Source of the DNA: Desulfatibacillum alkenivorans DSM 16219
GTDB lineage: Bacteria; Desulfobacterota; Desulfobacteria; Desulfobacterales; Desulfatibacillaceae
Assembly: GCF_900142135.1 (NCBI RefSeq)
Contig: NZ_FQZU01000011.1
Location: forward strand, 60,334 to 124,333
DNA: 64,000 nucleotides
Direction: 5' to 3'
In this document: positions 8,042 to 15,942 of the stretch, in pieces
How the letters are laid out: the number at the start of each line of letters is the position of its first letter
How positions within the stretch are numbered: the stretch's first letter is position 1
The notes under the pieces: generated by a model
The model's database searches: none
What the model was told of the DNA's origin: nothing
What the model saw: the letters and a program-made list of their open reading frames with translations, nothing else
Made by a program: the position numbers and the translations under genes

Positions 8042-9748
8042 ATGGAATGCCAAGCAGAATGCAAAATGGGCGCACAACTGGCAGCCGAAGCCCTGGTCGA
8101 CCTGGGCGTGGAAGTCATCTTCACCCTGAGCGGCGGTCATATCACCCCCATCTACCAGTTTCTGGAAAACACCGACATCAAGCTCATGGACACCCGTCAT
8201 GAGCAGGCCGCGGTCTTCATGGCCGAAGCCTACGGCCGCATGACCCGCAAACCCGGCGTGGCCATGGTGACGGCGGGCCCCGGCTTCACCAACGCCCTGA
8301 CCCCCATCGCCAATGCGCGCCTTTCCAACACGCCCCTGGTTCTCATCTCCGGCGTGGTGGGCATCGAGTCCGTGGACAAGCTGGACCTCCAGGACATGCG
8401 CCAGGCGCCGGTCATCGAGCCCATGGTGAAAAAAGCCCTGGTCTGCCATCATCCTGAAAGGGTGTACGAGTACATCGACATGGCCATGCGCATCGCCTCC
8501 ACCGGCAGGCCCGGCCCCGTGTACCTGGAACTCCCTGTGGACATGCTGAACTGCAAGCCCGAAGCCGCCAAGGTAAAACGCCTGGCCACCCAGGTGGAAT
8601 GCCGTCCCGCGGATTTGTCCAAGGCCCCGGCCATCCTGGAAATGATCGAGCAGGCCAACACCCCCATGATCATTGCAGGCTCCGGCGCATGGTATTCCGA
8701 CGCCGGCGAAGAGCTGCAAAAATTCGTGGAAATGACCAACATCCCCGTCTTCACCGCCACCCAGGGCCGCGGCGTCATCTCCGACGAGCACCCCCTGTGC
8801 TTTGAAGGCTCCCTGGCCATCCGCCCGGGCGCCGCCATGATGGCCAGCTTCAGCACCGACCTGCTCATCATGCTGGGCAGCCGCTTCAGCCTGTATTACA
8901 TCTTCGGCGACGTTTTCCCGCCCACCTGCAAGATCGTCCAGGTGGACATCGAGCCCCAGGAACTGGGCCACAATAAGACCGTGGACCTGCCCGTAACCAG
9001 CGACATCAAGCCCCTGCTGGCTGAAATGATCCGTCTGGTGGAGGAAAAAGGCAATGGCGCCGCCATGCAGGAAAAATACGCCGGATGGGTCAAGACCCTC
9101 GAACAAGCCCAGATCGACGGCCGCGTGGAAGCCAACGCCCAGTGGGAAAGCCCGGAAGCCCCCATCCATCCCATGCGCCTGGCTCGCGAAGTGGACAACT
9201 TCATGAACCTGGAATCCGACATCGTATGCGCCGACGGCGGCGACACCTCCGTGTGGATGGGCATGACCCGCACCGTGCGCAAGGGCGGAACCTACCTGGA
9301 CTCCGGCCTGTACGGATGCCTGGGCGTGGGCATTCCTTACGCCAATGCCGCCAAGTTCCACAATCCCGACAGCCGCGTTTGCCTGATCACCGGCGACGGC
9401 TCCACGGGCTTTAACTTCATGGAATTCGAAACCTCCATCCGCAAGGGCCTGCCCATCGTCGTGGTCATCTCCAACGACCTGGGCTGGGGCATGATCCGCC
9501 ACAGCCAGGAACTGCGTCTGGGCCACGCCATTGAAGACGGCACCTGGATCGGCCGCGTGGACTACCACAAGATGATCGAACCCCTGGGCGGCGTGGGCTT
9601 TCTGGTTGAAAAGCCCGAAGACATCCGCCCGGCCCTGGAAGAGGCCTTCAAGACCGGCAAGACCTGCTGCATCAACGTCATGACCGATCCCACGACCATC
9701 AGCCCAGGCAGCACCGCTTTGGCGAACCTGGGGGCGTATTCCGTATAA
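8042..9748 (+). CDS. ThDP-dependent enzyme of the acetolactate synthase / 2-hydroxyacyl-CoA lyase superfamily
   Basis: This 568-residue protein has the three domains of the family. The N-terminal pyrimidine-binding domain carries the ThDP-activating Glu54 in RHEQAAVFMAEAYGR. The central domain follows. The C-terminal pyrophosphate domain has the Mg-binding GDGSTGF near residue 451 and the paired Asn-Asp (ISNDLGWG). The MEFETSIRKGLP segment resembles 2-hydroxyacyl-CoA lyases and oxalyl-CoA decarboxylases at least as much as true acetolactate synthase, and no small regulatory subunit is adjacent. It should make or break a C-C bond next to a carbonyl. AAAGGAG precedes the ATG. Exact substrate unknown; the flanking SDRs and transporter suggest a dedicated catabolic or biosynthetic pathway. 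Confidence 0.85.
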   Translation: MECQAECKMGAQLAAEALVDLGVEVIFTLSGGHITPIYQFLENTDIKLMDTRHEQAAVFMAEAYGRMTRKPGVAMVTAGPGFTNALTPIANARLSNTPLVLISGVVGIESVDKLDLQDMRQAPVIEPMVKKALVCHHPERVYEYIDMAMRIASTGRPGPVYLELPVDMLNCKPEAAKVKRLATQVECRPADLSKAPAILEMIEQANTPMIIAGSGAWYSDAGEELQKFVEMTNIPVFTATQGRGVISDEHPLCFEGSLAIRPGAAMMASFSTDLLIMLGSRFSLYYIFGDVFPPTCKIVQVDIEPQELGHNKTVDLPVTSDIKPLLAEMIRLVEEKGNGAAMQEKYAGWVKTLEQAQIDGRVEANAQWESPEAPIHPMRLAREVDNFMNLESDIVCADGGDTSVWMGMTRTVRKGGTYLDSGLYGCLGVGIPYANAAKFHNPDSRVCLITGDGSTGFNFMEFETSIRKGLPIVVVISNDLGWGMIRHSQELRLGHAIEDGTWIGRVDYHKMIEPLGGVGFLVEKPEDIRPALEEAFKTGKTCCINVMTDPTTISPGSTALANLGAYSV

Positions 9749-9796
9749 AGTGTTATTACAGAGTCTTAAACCCAATAGAAAGAAGGGGGGAAGCGT

Positions 9797-10744
9797 ATGG
9801 ACCCAGCGATTATTGACCAAATACATCTGAATTTCAACCAGAAGAGCCTGTTAGGCATCAACGCGGCCATTGCTCTTATGATGCTGGGCGTGTCCCTGGA
9901 CCTGAAACTGGAAGACTTCAAACGCATTCTGGTTTCGCCCAAGGCGCCGGCTATCGGGTTGTTCGCCCAGTTCATACTGCTTCCGGCCTTCACCTTCGGC
10001 CTCACCATGATCCTGCCCAAGTCCATGCTCATACCGTCCATGGCAATGGGCATGATCCTGGTGGCGTCATGCCCGGGCGGCAATCTGTCCAACATCATTA
10101 CGTACCTGGCAAAGGGCAATTGCGCGGTGTCCATCAGCATGACCGCCATTTCCAGTTGTGCGGCCATCTTCATGACGCCCCTGAACCTTTCCATCTGGGG
10201 CTCCCTGAACCCGCATACCGCGCCGATTTTGCAGGAGGTGCACCTGAGCCCCTCGGATGTGTTCGTGACAATCTTCGTCATCCTGGGCATTCCCATGGCC
10301 ATCGGCATCACCTTGTCCAAGGTGTTTCCCAACCTGGCCAACAAGGTGAGGAAGCCGTTCAAGATCTTCTCCTTGTGCGTCTTCATGCTCATCGTCCTGG
10401 GCGCCCTGCTGGCCAACTGGCAGAACTTCATCAACGTTGTGGGCCTGGTGGCCCTGGCTGTGTTTATCCATAACGCCCTGGCCCTGACCCTGGGTTACAC
10501 AAGCGGACACCTGGCCAAGCTGCCGGTGCGCGATAAACGGGCGGTCGCCATTGAGGTGGGAATCCAGAATTCGGCCCTGGGCCTGCTTCTGGTTTTCAAC
10601 TTCTTCGGCGGCCTGGGCGGCATGGCCATCGTGGTGGCGTGGTGGGGCATCTGGCATATCATAGCCGGGTTGGTGGTCTCCCAGTTTTTTGCACGGCAAA
10701 AGCTTCCGCCCGGGGAAGAAGACGCCGATACATGCACCGTGTAA
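9797..10744 (+). CDS. Bile acid:sodium symporter (BASS) family transporter
   Basis: This is a 315-residue polytopic protein with about nine to ten transmembrane helices. The conserved family cores are visible: the ASCPGGNLSNIITYLAKGN segment near residue 94 and EVGIQNSALG near residue 252, the two crossover regions that bind sodium and substrate. Members move organic anions such as bile acids, keto acids or pantoate with Na+. Its position between a ThDP enzyme and an SDR suggests it imports the operon's carboxylate substrate. A GGGGGG-rich ribosome site lies just before the ATG. Confidence 0.9.
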   Translation: MDPAIIDQIHLNFNQKSLLGINAAIALMMLGVSLDLKLEDFKRILVSPKAPAIGLFAQFILLPAFTFGLTMILPKSMLIPSMAMGMILVASCPGGNLSNIITYLAKGNCAVSISMTAISSCAAIFMTPLNLSIWGSLNPHTAPILQEVHLSPSDVFVTIFVILGIPMAIGITLSKVFPNLANKVRKPFKIFSLCVFMLIVLGALLANWQNFINVVGLVALAVFIHNALALTLGYTSGHLAKLPVRDKRAVAIEVGIQNSALGLLLVFNFFGGLGGMAIVVAWWGIWHIIAGLVVSQFFARQKLPPGEEDADTCTV

Positions 10745-10783
10745 GCCGAAATCAAGAAAGGCTGACCGCATAAGAAGGTTGCT

Positions 10784-11593
10784 ATGAGAGACTTCAAAAA
10801 CAAAGTAGTGGTGGTGACGGGCGCGGCCGGCGGCCTGGGTAAAGCCATTTGCCGGAGATTCGCCAAGGCCGGCGCCCAAATAGCGGCGACGGACATGATC
10901 CCGGACCAGGTGGAGCTTCTGGAAAAGGAACTCAAAGACGCGGGAGTCCCCTGCAAAGGATACGTCCTGGACGTCACGGACGAAGACGCCTGCTGGAAGG
11001 TCATGGAATCCGTCGTCAAAGACATGGGCCGCATAGACGTTCTGGTCAACAACGCGGGCATAACCCACCGCAGCGCATTTCAGGAAACCCGGACGGCCGT
11101 GTACCGCAAAGTCATGGACGTGAACTTTTTCGGGTCCCTGTACTGCACCAAGGCGGCCATCGACCAACTGATAAAGAATAAAGGCGCCATCACGGTCATC
11201 AGCTCCGTGGCCGGGGTTTCCCCCCTGCTGGGGCGCACGGGATACTCGGCCAGCAAGCACGCGCTGCACGGCCTGTTTGGGTCCCTCAGATCCGAGATGA
11301 GCGACAAAGGCGTGGACGTGACCATCGTCTGCCCGGGATTCACCAAAACGAATATTGACAAGGCAGCCCTGGATTTTGACGGCAAGCCGACGAAGAACCC
11401 CCAATCCACGGTTGGGAAAATCGCCACGCCCCAGGAAACCGCCCAGGAAGTCTTTTTCGCCACGGCGAAACAAAAGCCCCTGGCCGTCCTCTCCATGGTG
11501 GGCAAGTTGTCGTGGATCATCCACAGGCTGCACCCGCCCCTGTTCGAGCGCATCATGACCAATTCGGTCAAGCACGAACTGGAGCATGATTGA
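10784..11593 (+). CDS. Short-chain dehydrogenase/reductase, second of the operon
   Basis: This 269-residue SDR has TGAAGGLGKAI (cofactor loop), NNAG near residue 88, a Ser in ISSVAGVSP, and the catalytic YSASKHAL. The C-terminus differs from FabG: after VCPGFTKTNI it has a longer tail with a hydrophobic stretch (LSMVGKLSWIIHRL), as in membrane-associated or lipid-acting SDRs of the DHRS7/SDR34 kind. It is the last gene of the TetR operon, 39 nt after the transporter. Substrate unknown. Confidence 0.87.
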   Translation: MRDFKNKVVVVTGAAGGLGKAICRRFAKAGAQIAATDMIPDQVELLEKELKDAGVPCKGYVLDVTDEDACWKVMESVVKDMGRIDVLVNNAGITHRSAFQETRTAVYRKVMDVNFFGSLYCTKAAIDQLIKNKGAITVISSVAGVSPLLGRTGYSASKHALHGLFGSLRSEMSDKGVDVTIVCPGFTKTNIDKAALDFDGKPTKNPQSTVGKIATPQETAQEVFFATAKQKPLAVLSMVGKLSWIIHRLHPPLFERIMTNSVKHELEHD

Positions 11594-11685
11594 TGCTTTT
11601 GCTCCGCCGCCGTGAATCGCTTATAAATAATCGGCGGCAAGACATTATAGTTGGGCAGCCCTGCGGCGCAGCCAACGAAACGCAG

Positions 11686-11752
11686 GTTGGGTTAAGAAGT
11701 CCGGCGGAAACGCAGCATCCTTGCGATAACGCTTGCGGACTTCGAACCCAAC
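11686..11752. repeat. Inverted-repeat element related to family B
   Basis: GTTGGGTT (11686-11693) and AACCCAAC (11745-11752) enclose AAGTCCG (11697-11703) and CGGACTT (11736-11742), giving one long two-part stem. It reuses the GTTGGGTT core of family B and directly precedes the composite repeat. Confidence 0.6.
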
Positions 11753-11780
11753 ATCAGAGCTGCAAGACGCTCCTTGCCGC

Positions 11781-12112
11781 TCGTTCCCATACTTCGCCTG
11801 GGAATGCATACGAGCGTATGATTCGCCTTGTAAATGACTCTATTAGGCAGAACAGCGCAATTGTTGGGTCTCGTTTGTAGAGAGATGGAATCCGGACTCG
11901 CTTACACAATGAGTTCCAAACGGGCCTTGGAAAGGCTTTACAAACTCTACCCAACCTACGACTTTTCTTAACGCGACGTAGGTTGGGTTGAGCTTGCGAA
12001 ACCCAACAAAATAAGATGGTTGGCCGATCGCTTCCAAACTTTCAAAAAATGGATGCAGCGGCCCGATTAGATGCAAACAACTCGTTCCCATGCTTGGCGT
12101 GGGAATGCATAC
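11781..12112 (+). repeat. Composite A-B-A repeat, copy 1
   Basis: A family A hairpin (11781-11812) is followed by a family B element (ends near 11861 and 12009, inner 16-bp arms at 11945-11960 and 11977-11992) and a second family A hairpin (12082-12112). The same order recurs at 19101-19423. The segment 11925-12081 matches 19235-19391 without gaps and with about five differences by eye. Confidence 0.8.
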
Positions 12113-12167
12113 GGACGCAGCATAAGGCAACGGTTTTTCAACAAGCGTTCCTGCCGACATGCAGGTC

Positions 12168-12265
12168 GGGTCGCGCGAAGCAAAAGCGGCGATAAAGTTG
12201 TCCGGAATGATAACGCAACCCATATTGCGGCGGACAAAGAAAGAATTTCCGCAGAGCGACCCGAC
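12168..12265. repeat. Inverted repeat GTCGGGTCGC
   Basis: GTCGGGTCGC (12168-12177) and GCGACCCGAC (12256-12265) enclose about 78 bp just upstream of xsc. The pattern (GGTCGGGTCGCGCGAAGC) looks like a diverged relative of the family B ends. It may overlap the xsc promoter, which I could not define. Confidence 0.5.
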
Positions 12266-12348
12266 ACGGCTGAAAAAACGCTTGATGCAATAAGAGTTCA
12301 ACAACTTACTTCAAGTTTAGTCTTAAAAAAAACAGGAGGAATTGACAA

Positions 12349-14079
12349 ATGGCCAAAGTAAAAATGACCCCCAGCGAGGCTTTAGTGGAAACCCTTGTGG
12401 CTGAAGGCGTGGAAAACATCTTCGGCATCGTGGGCTCCGCTTACATGGACGCCCTGGACCTCTTTCCCACGGCAGGCATCCGCTTCATCTCCGTGGCTCA
12501 CGAACAAGCCGCCTGCCATGCTGCAGACGGCCTTGCCCGCGTGACCGGCAAGCCCCAGGCCTGCATCGCCCAGAACGGCCCCGGCGCCGCCAACTTCGTG
12601 TCCGCCATGACCGCCGCTTATTGGGCTCACTCCCCCGTGGTCGCCATCACCCCCGAAGCCGGCACCTTAGGCATCGGAACCGGAGGATTCCAGGAACTGG
12701 ACCAGATGCCCATGTTCCATGAGCAGACTGTGTACCAGGTCCGCGTAAACGCCGCCCAGCGCATGGCGGAACTCTCCCGCCGGGCCTTCTACATGGCCAA
12801 GACTTACAACGGCCCAACCCAGTTGAACATCCCCCGGGACCTGTTCTACGGCGTGTGCGAAGACGAAATTTACACCACCCCGGACATCACTTACGGCTCC
12901 GGCCCCAGGCAGTCCCTGGAAGAAGCCGCCAAGCTCCTGGCCGAAGCCAAATACCCCGTGATCCTGGCCGGCGGCGGCGTGTCCCAGGCGGACGCCATTG
13001 CAGAACTCAAGGCGCTGGCCGAATACCTGACCGCGCCTGTCGTCAATTCCTATCTGCATAACGACACCTTCCCGTCCGCCCACAAGCTGTCCGTGGGCCC
13101 CATCGGCTACTGCGGCTCCAAGGCGGCCATGCGCACCATCGCCAAGGCGGACGTGGTCCTGGCCCTGGGCTCCCGTCTCGGGCCCTTCGGCACCCTGCCC
13201 CAGTACGACATGACCTACTGGCCGGAAAACGCCAAGATCATCCAGGTGGACGTGAATCCCGCCGTGCTGGGTCTTTCCAAGAGAGTGGAACTGGCCGTCC
13301 TGGCTGACTGCCGCGAATTCGCCAAGGAAGTGTTCACCCTGGTCAAGGCCGCCAAGCCCGGCCTGGAAGAAGACAAGGCCCGCCTGGAAGACGTGGCCAA
13401 GGAAAAGAAAATCTGGGACGACGAACTGGAAAAATGGTCCAGCTCCACCAACAAGCTCATGCATCCCCGCCGCTTCCTGTGGGAGCTCTCCAGGGCCGTG
13501 CCCGAGGGATCCATTGTGGCCACGGACATCGGAAACAACTCGTCCATGTGCAACTCCTACTTCAAGTTCAACGGCGCGCGCCAGCACATCTCCGCGCTGT
13601 CCTGGGGCAACTGCGGCTTCGCCTACGGCGCGGCCATGGGCGCCAAACTGGGCTGCCCGGACAAAGCCGTCTTCGCCTTCCAGGGCGACGGCGCCTACGG
13701 CATCAGCGGCATCGCCGAAGTCATGACCGCCGTGCGCGAGAATATTCCCATCATCGCCATCGTGGCCAACAACTACGAATGGGGCGCTGAAAAGAAAAAC
13801 CAGATCGACTACTACGATAACCGCTTCATCGGCGCCAACCTGAGGACCAACCCCAACTACGCCCAACTGGCCGAAGACATGGGCGGCAAGGGATACCGGG
13901 TGGAAAATTACGACGAAGTGGGCGACGTGGTCAAAGACGCCGTGGCTTCCGAAAAGCCCTGCGTCATCGAAGGCGTCATCCAGGGCGGCGAAGAAGTTCT
14001 GGCCGAGCCTTTCCGCCGGGACGCCCTTAAGAAAGCGTACCGCATGCTTCCCAAGTACGAGCACCTGAACGTAAAATAG
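12349..14079 (+). CDS. xsc: Sulfoacetaldehyde acetyltransferase
   Basis: This 576-residue ThDP enzyme would convert sulfoacetaldehyde plus phosphate to acetyl phosphate and sulfite, the desulfonation step of taurine, isethionate and related C2-sulfonate breakdown. Glu52 (AHEQAACHAADG) activates ThDP and GDGAYG near residue 446 binds Mg-ThDP. Features that point to Xsc and not acetolactate synthase are NGPGAANFV, GGFQELDQM, the NNYEWGAEKKN segment and the C-terminal EPFRRDALKK. AGGAGGA (12334-12340) precedes the ATG and a strong terminator follows, so it is likely monocistronic. No phosphotransacetylase or taurine aminotransferase gene lies beside it. In a sulfate reducer the sulfite released could serve directly as electron acceptor. 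Confidence 0.87.
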   Translation: MAKVKMTPSEALVETLVAEGVENIFGIVGSAYMDALDLFPTAGIRFISVAHEQAACHAADGLARVTGKPQACIAQNGPGAANFVSAMTAAYWAHSPVVAITPEAGTLGIGTGGFQELDQMPMFHEQTVYQVRVNAAQRMAELSRRAFYMAKTYNGPTQLNIPRDLFYGVCEDEIYTTPDITYGSGPRQSLEEAAKLLAEAKYPVILAGGGVSQADAIAELKALAEYLTAPVVNSYLHNDTFPSAHKLSVGPIGYCGSKAAMRTIAKADVVLALGSRLGPFGTLPQYDMTYWPENAKIIQVDVNPAVLGLSKRVELAVLADCREFAKEVFTLVKAAKPGLEEDKARLEDVAKEKKIWDDELEKWSSSTNKLMHPRRFLWELSRAVPEGSIVATDIGNNSSMCNSYFKFNGARQHISALSWGNCGFAYGAAMGAKLGCPDKAVFAFQGDGAYGISGIAEVMTAVRENIPIIAIVANNYEWGAEKKNQIDYYDNRFIGANLRTNPNYAQLAEDMGGKGYRVENYDEVGDVVKDAVASEKPCVIEGVIQGGEEVLAEPFRRDALKKAYRMLPKYEHLNVK

Positions 14080-14110
14080 CCATAACTCGAAACACCCTTC
14101 CTTCTTGGTC

Positions 14111-14147
14111 CGGGGGAAAGTCCACAAGGGCTTTCCCCCGTTTTTAT
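14111..14147 (+). terminator. Rho-independent terminator of xsc
   Basis: CGGGGGAAAG (14111-14120) and CTTTCCCCCG (14131-14140) form a perfect 10-bp stem, followed by TTTTTATT. It overlaps the last codons of the convergent MFS gene. Confidence 0.9.
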
Positions 14148-15367
14148 TGAGATGTCTTATAAAGATTTACGTTGGAGGGCGCCCGATAAAATAAAAAACC
14201 GCCCAAAATGCATATGGGCGTTAAAACAACGCCAGTAACCGCCGCAACCAGGCCAAGCGCGTAGCGCTCCAAAAGAACGCCGTAAACCAGGGCCGCAAGG
14301 GGAATGGAAACGTTTCCCACGGAAGACGCAAAGCCGAAAACCCGCCCCATCATGGCGGTTTCCGTTTTCTGCTGAATCAGGCTGCGAAACCCCGTGGCCG
14401 CGCAAATTACGCAGCACCCCACCCCTGCAAACAAAAACAAATAAGGGGCGGCGGACAAGACGCCCAGATGCAAGGCGAGGCTGACGCCAATCAGAAGCAG
14501 CCCGATCACGGACGCCCCGCCGAATAAAAAGGAAGATTCCCTTCCGGCAATGGACTTCAGCCCCAAAACCAACCCCGCGCAAATGGTCCCCGCCCCAAAG
14601 GCGGCCTGGAGGCGCCCCATGTTTTCAGGCCCGGCGCCATCGATTTGAACCGCAAGAATCGGGATGATGACCTCAATGGAGCCAACCAGAAAGTGAATCA
14701 GCCCCACCATGCCGAGTATCAGTACAAGGCTTCTTTTTCCGAACAGATACTTGCAACCTCCGTGAATATCCCCCAACACGCCTGCCGTGCTTAACCCTTT
14801 CCTGTCGTGGGGCGGCAGCGTGATGAACGCCTCCATCCCCGCCGAAAAAAGATAGGAGCAAGCATTGACCACAAACACAAACAGGTATCCGTTCCAGGCC
14901 ACCGCCAATCCCCCAAGCGCGGGGCCTGCAATCATGGATATCCCGCTGACCAGTTGGGTTCGGGAATTGGCCTGGCTGAGCTTTTCGGGCGGGACGATTT
15001 GCGGGATGATCGCCGGAACGGCAGGATCGAAGAACGCCGTACAAACGGATATGGCGCATTGAGCCGCCAAAAGAAACGGAAAGGATAGAATTTCCAAATA
15101 AAAAGCCGCGCAGAGCACAGCAACGATAAGGCCCCGGGCAAGGTCCGCGCCGATGATAAGCGCCTTCCTGTTAAAGCGATCCACAAATGCTCCGGAGACG
15201 ACGCCCAGGGCCATGCCGGGAAAAATCGAACAAAAAAGAACAAGCCCCATCTGCGCCGCAGAACCGGTGGTTTGCAGCACCAAAAAAGCGACGGCCAGCA
15301 TGTGAAACTTGTCCCCTATCTGGGAGGCCAGCTGTCCAAACAAAAGCAAGCTCAGATTTCTATTCAC
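14144..15367 (-). CDS. MFS exporter (MFS_3 / EntS-like)
   Basis: This 407-residue major-facilitator protein should have twelve transmembrane helices. The N-terminal LLLFGQLASQIGDKFHMLA and the loop GAFVDRFNRK (the motif A region between helices 2 and 3) are typical of the MFS_3 group, which includes EntS-type siderophore exporters and macrolide pumps. The start is GTG at 15367 with AGGACGG about 7 nt upstream. It follows a ribbon-helix-helix-like gene by 29 nt and is probably controlled with it. Substrate unknown. Confidence 0.85.
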   Translation of the reverse strand: MNRNLSLLLFGQLASQIGDKFHMLAVAFLVLQTTGSAAQMGLVLFCSIFPGMALGVVSGAFVDRFNRKALIIGADLARGLIVAVLCAAFYLEILSFPFLLAAQCAISVCTAFFDPAVPAIIPQIVPPEKLSQANSRTQLVSGISMIAGPALGGLAVAWNGYLFVFVVNACSYLFSAGMEAFITLPPHDRKGLSTAGVLGDIHGGCKYLFGKRSLVLILGMVGLIHFLVGSIEVIIPILAVQIDGAGPENMGRLQAAFGAGTICAGLVLGLKSIAGRESSFLFGGASVIGLLLIGVSLALHLGVLSAAPYLFLFAGVGCCVICAATGFRSLIQQKTETAMMGRVFGFASSVGNVSIPLAALVYGVLLERYALGLVAAVTGVVLTPICILGGFLFYRAPSNVNLYKTSQ

Positions 15368-15396
15368 AATGTCCGTCCTGACTAACTCAATTAGGC

Positions 15397-15654
15397 TTAT
15401 TTGTTTTCTTCCACAAGTTTATGGCTGTGGGCGGCGGTCAAATCCAGATCATAGACCTGTTTCATTTGTTCGATTTTCTCCAGCATCTGCTCGCTGAACG
15501 GGGCCTTGCCTTCAAAGGCGTGGAGCACAATTCCCTCGATCAAATCGCCCAGCGACATGTCCAGATACTCGGCCAGGGCCTTCAACACCTTCAGCATGCG
15601 CTTTTCTATGCGCATGCCGGTTTGCACGCGTTCCACTTTTAAGGGCTCCGCCAT
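15397..15654 (-). CDS. Small ribbon-helix-helix-like protein
   Basis: This 85-residue protein has an N-terminal strand-like stretch (VERVQTGMRIEKRM) followed by two helices (LKVLKALAEYLDMSLGDLIEGIVLHAF), the layout of a MetJ/Arc/CopG DNA-binding domain. The rest is a short helical tail. A very strong ribosome site (AAGGAGGAGG) precedes the ATG. An inverted repeat 18-45 bp upstream could be its own operator. It lies 29 nt before the MFS exporter, consistent with a regulator-exporter pair. I infer DNA binding; no homologue is certain. Confidence 0.65.
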   Translation of the reverse strand: MAEPLKVERVQTGMRIEKRMLKVLKALAEYLDMSLGDLIEGIVLHAFEGKAPFSEQMLEKIEQMKQVYDLDLTAAHSHKLVEENK

Positions 15655-15671
15655 ATGTCCTCCTCCTTATG

Positions 15672-15699
15672 TTACCTTGGTACATCAATAACAAGGTAA
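15672..15699. promoter_or_regulatory. Inverted repeat, candidate operator of the RHH/MFS operon
   Basis: TTACCTTG (15672-15679) and CAAGGTAA (15692-15699) are perfect arms separated by 12 bp, directly upstream of the ribosome site of the small RHH-like gene. The placement suits autoregulation. Confidence 0.55.
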
Positions 15700-15776
15700 G
15701 ACACCCTTGTCAAGGCGCAAATCCTACGAACCTCACAATGCAACCCCCAAGCCAGCCGCGCCTGATTTTCCCGCAC

Positions 15777-15805
15777 TTGCGCAAGAGGGCAAAAAGCATT
15801 ATTAT
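15777..15805 (+). promoter_or_regulatory. Probable menF promoter
   Basis: TTGCGC (15777-15782) and TATTAT (15800-15805) with a 17-nt spacer. This gives a leader of about 130 nt to the menF ATG. Confidence 0.45.
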
Positions 15806-15942
15806 AGTTTGGTTATGCAAGGCCCTTGGCGTCTGAAAAAGCGGGCGCAGGGGCCTTTTGCGCCTTTGCCGATCGGCGGGGCGGAATCATTGAAATCATT
15901 CATCCTTTGGGATGAAGAAGAAAAAATATTGGTTGCCGTAAC

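Noticed and set aside
8042-9748. Acetolactate synthase large subunit (ilvB)
   Set aside because: No small subunit or ilv gene is adjacent and the MEFETSIRKGLP region fits hydroxyacyl-CoA lyase-type enzymes at least as well, so I kept a superfamily-level name.
7985-9826. 613-codon minus-strand frame opposite the ThDP enzyme gene
   Set aside because: Long but antisense to a gene with full ThDP motifs; rich in His, Gly and Val with no domain. It is a codon-bias shadow.
10067-11587. 506-codon minus-strand frame opposite the BASS and SDR genes
   Set aside because: It crosses two real genes and their gap and shows only shadow-type composition.
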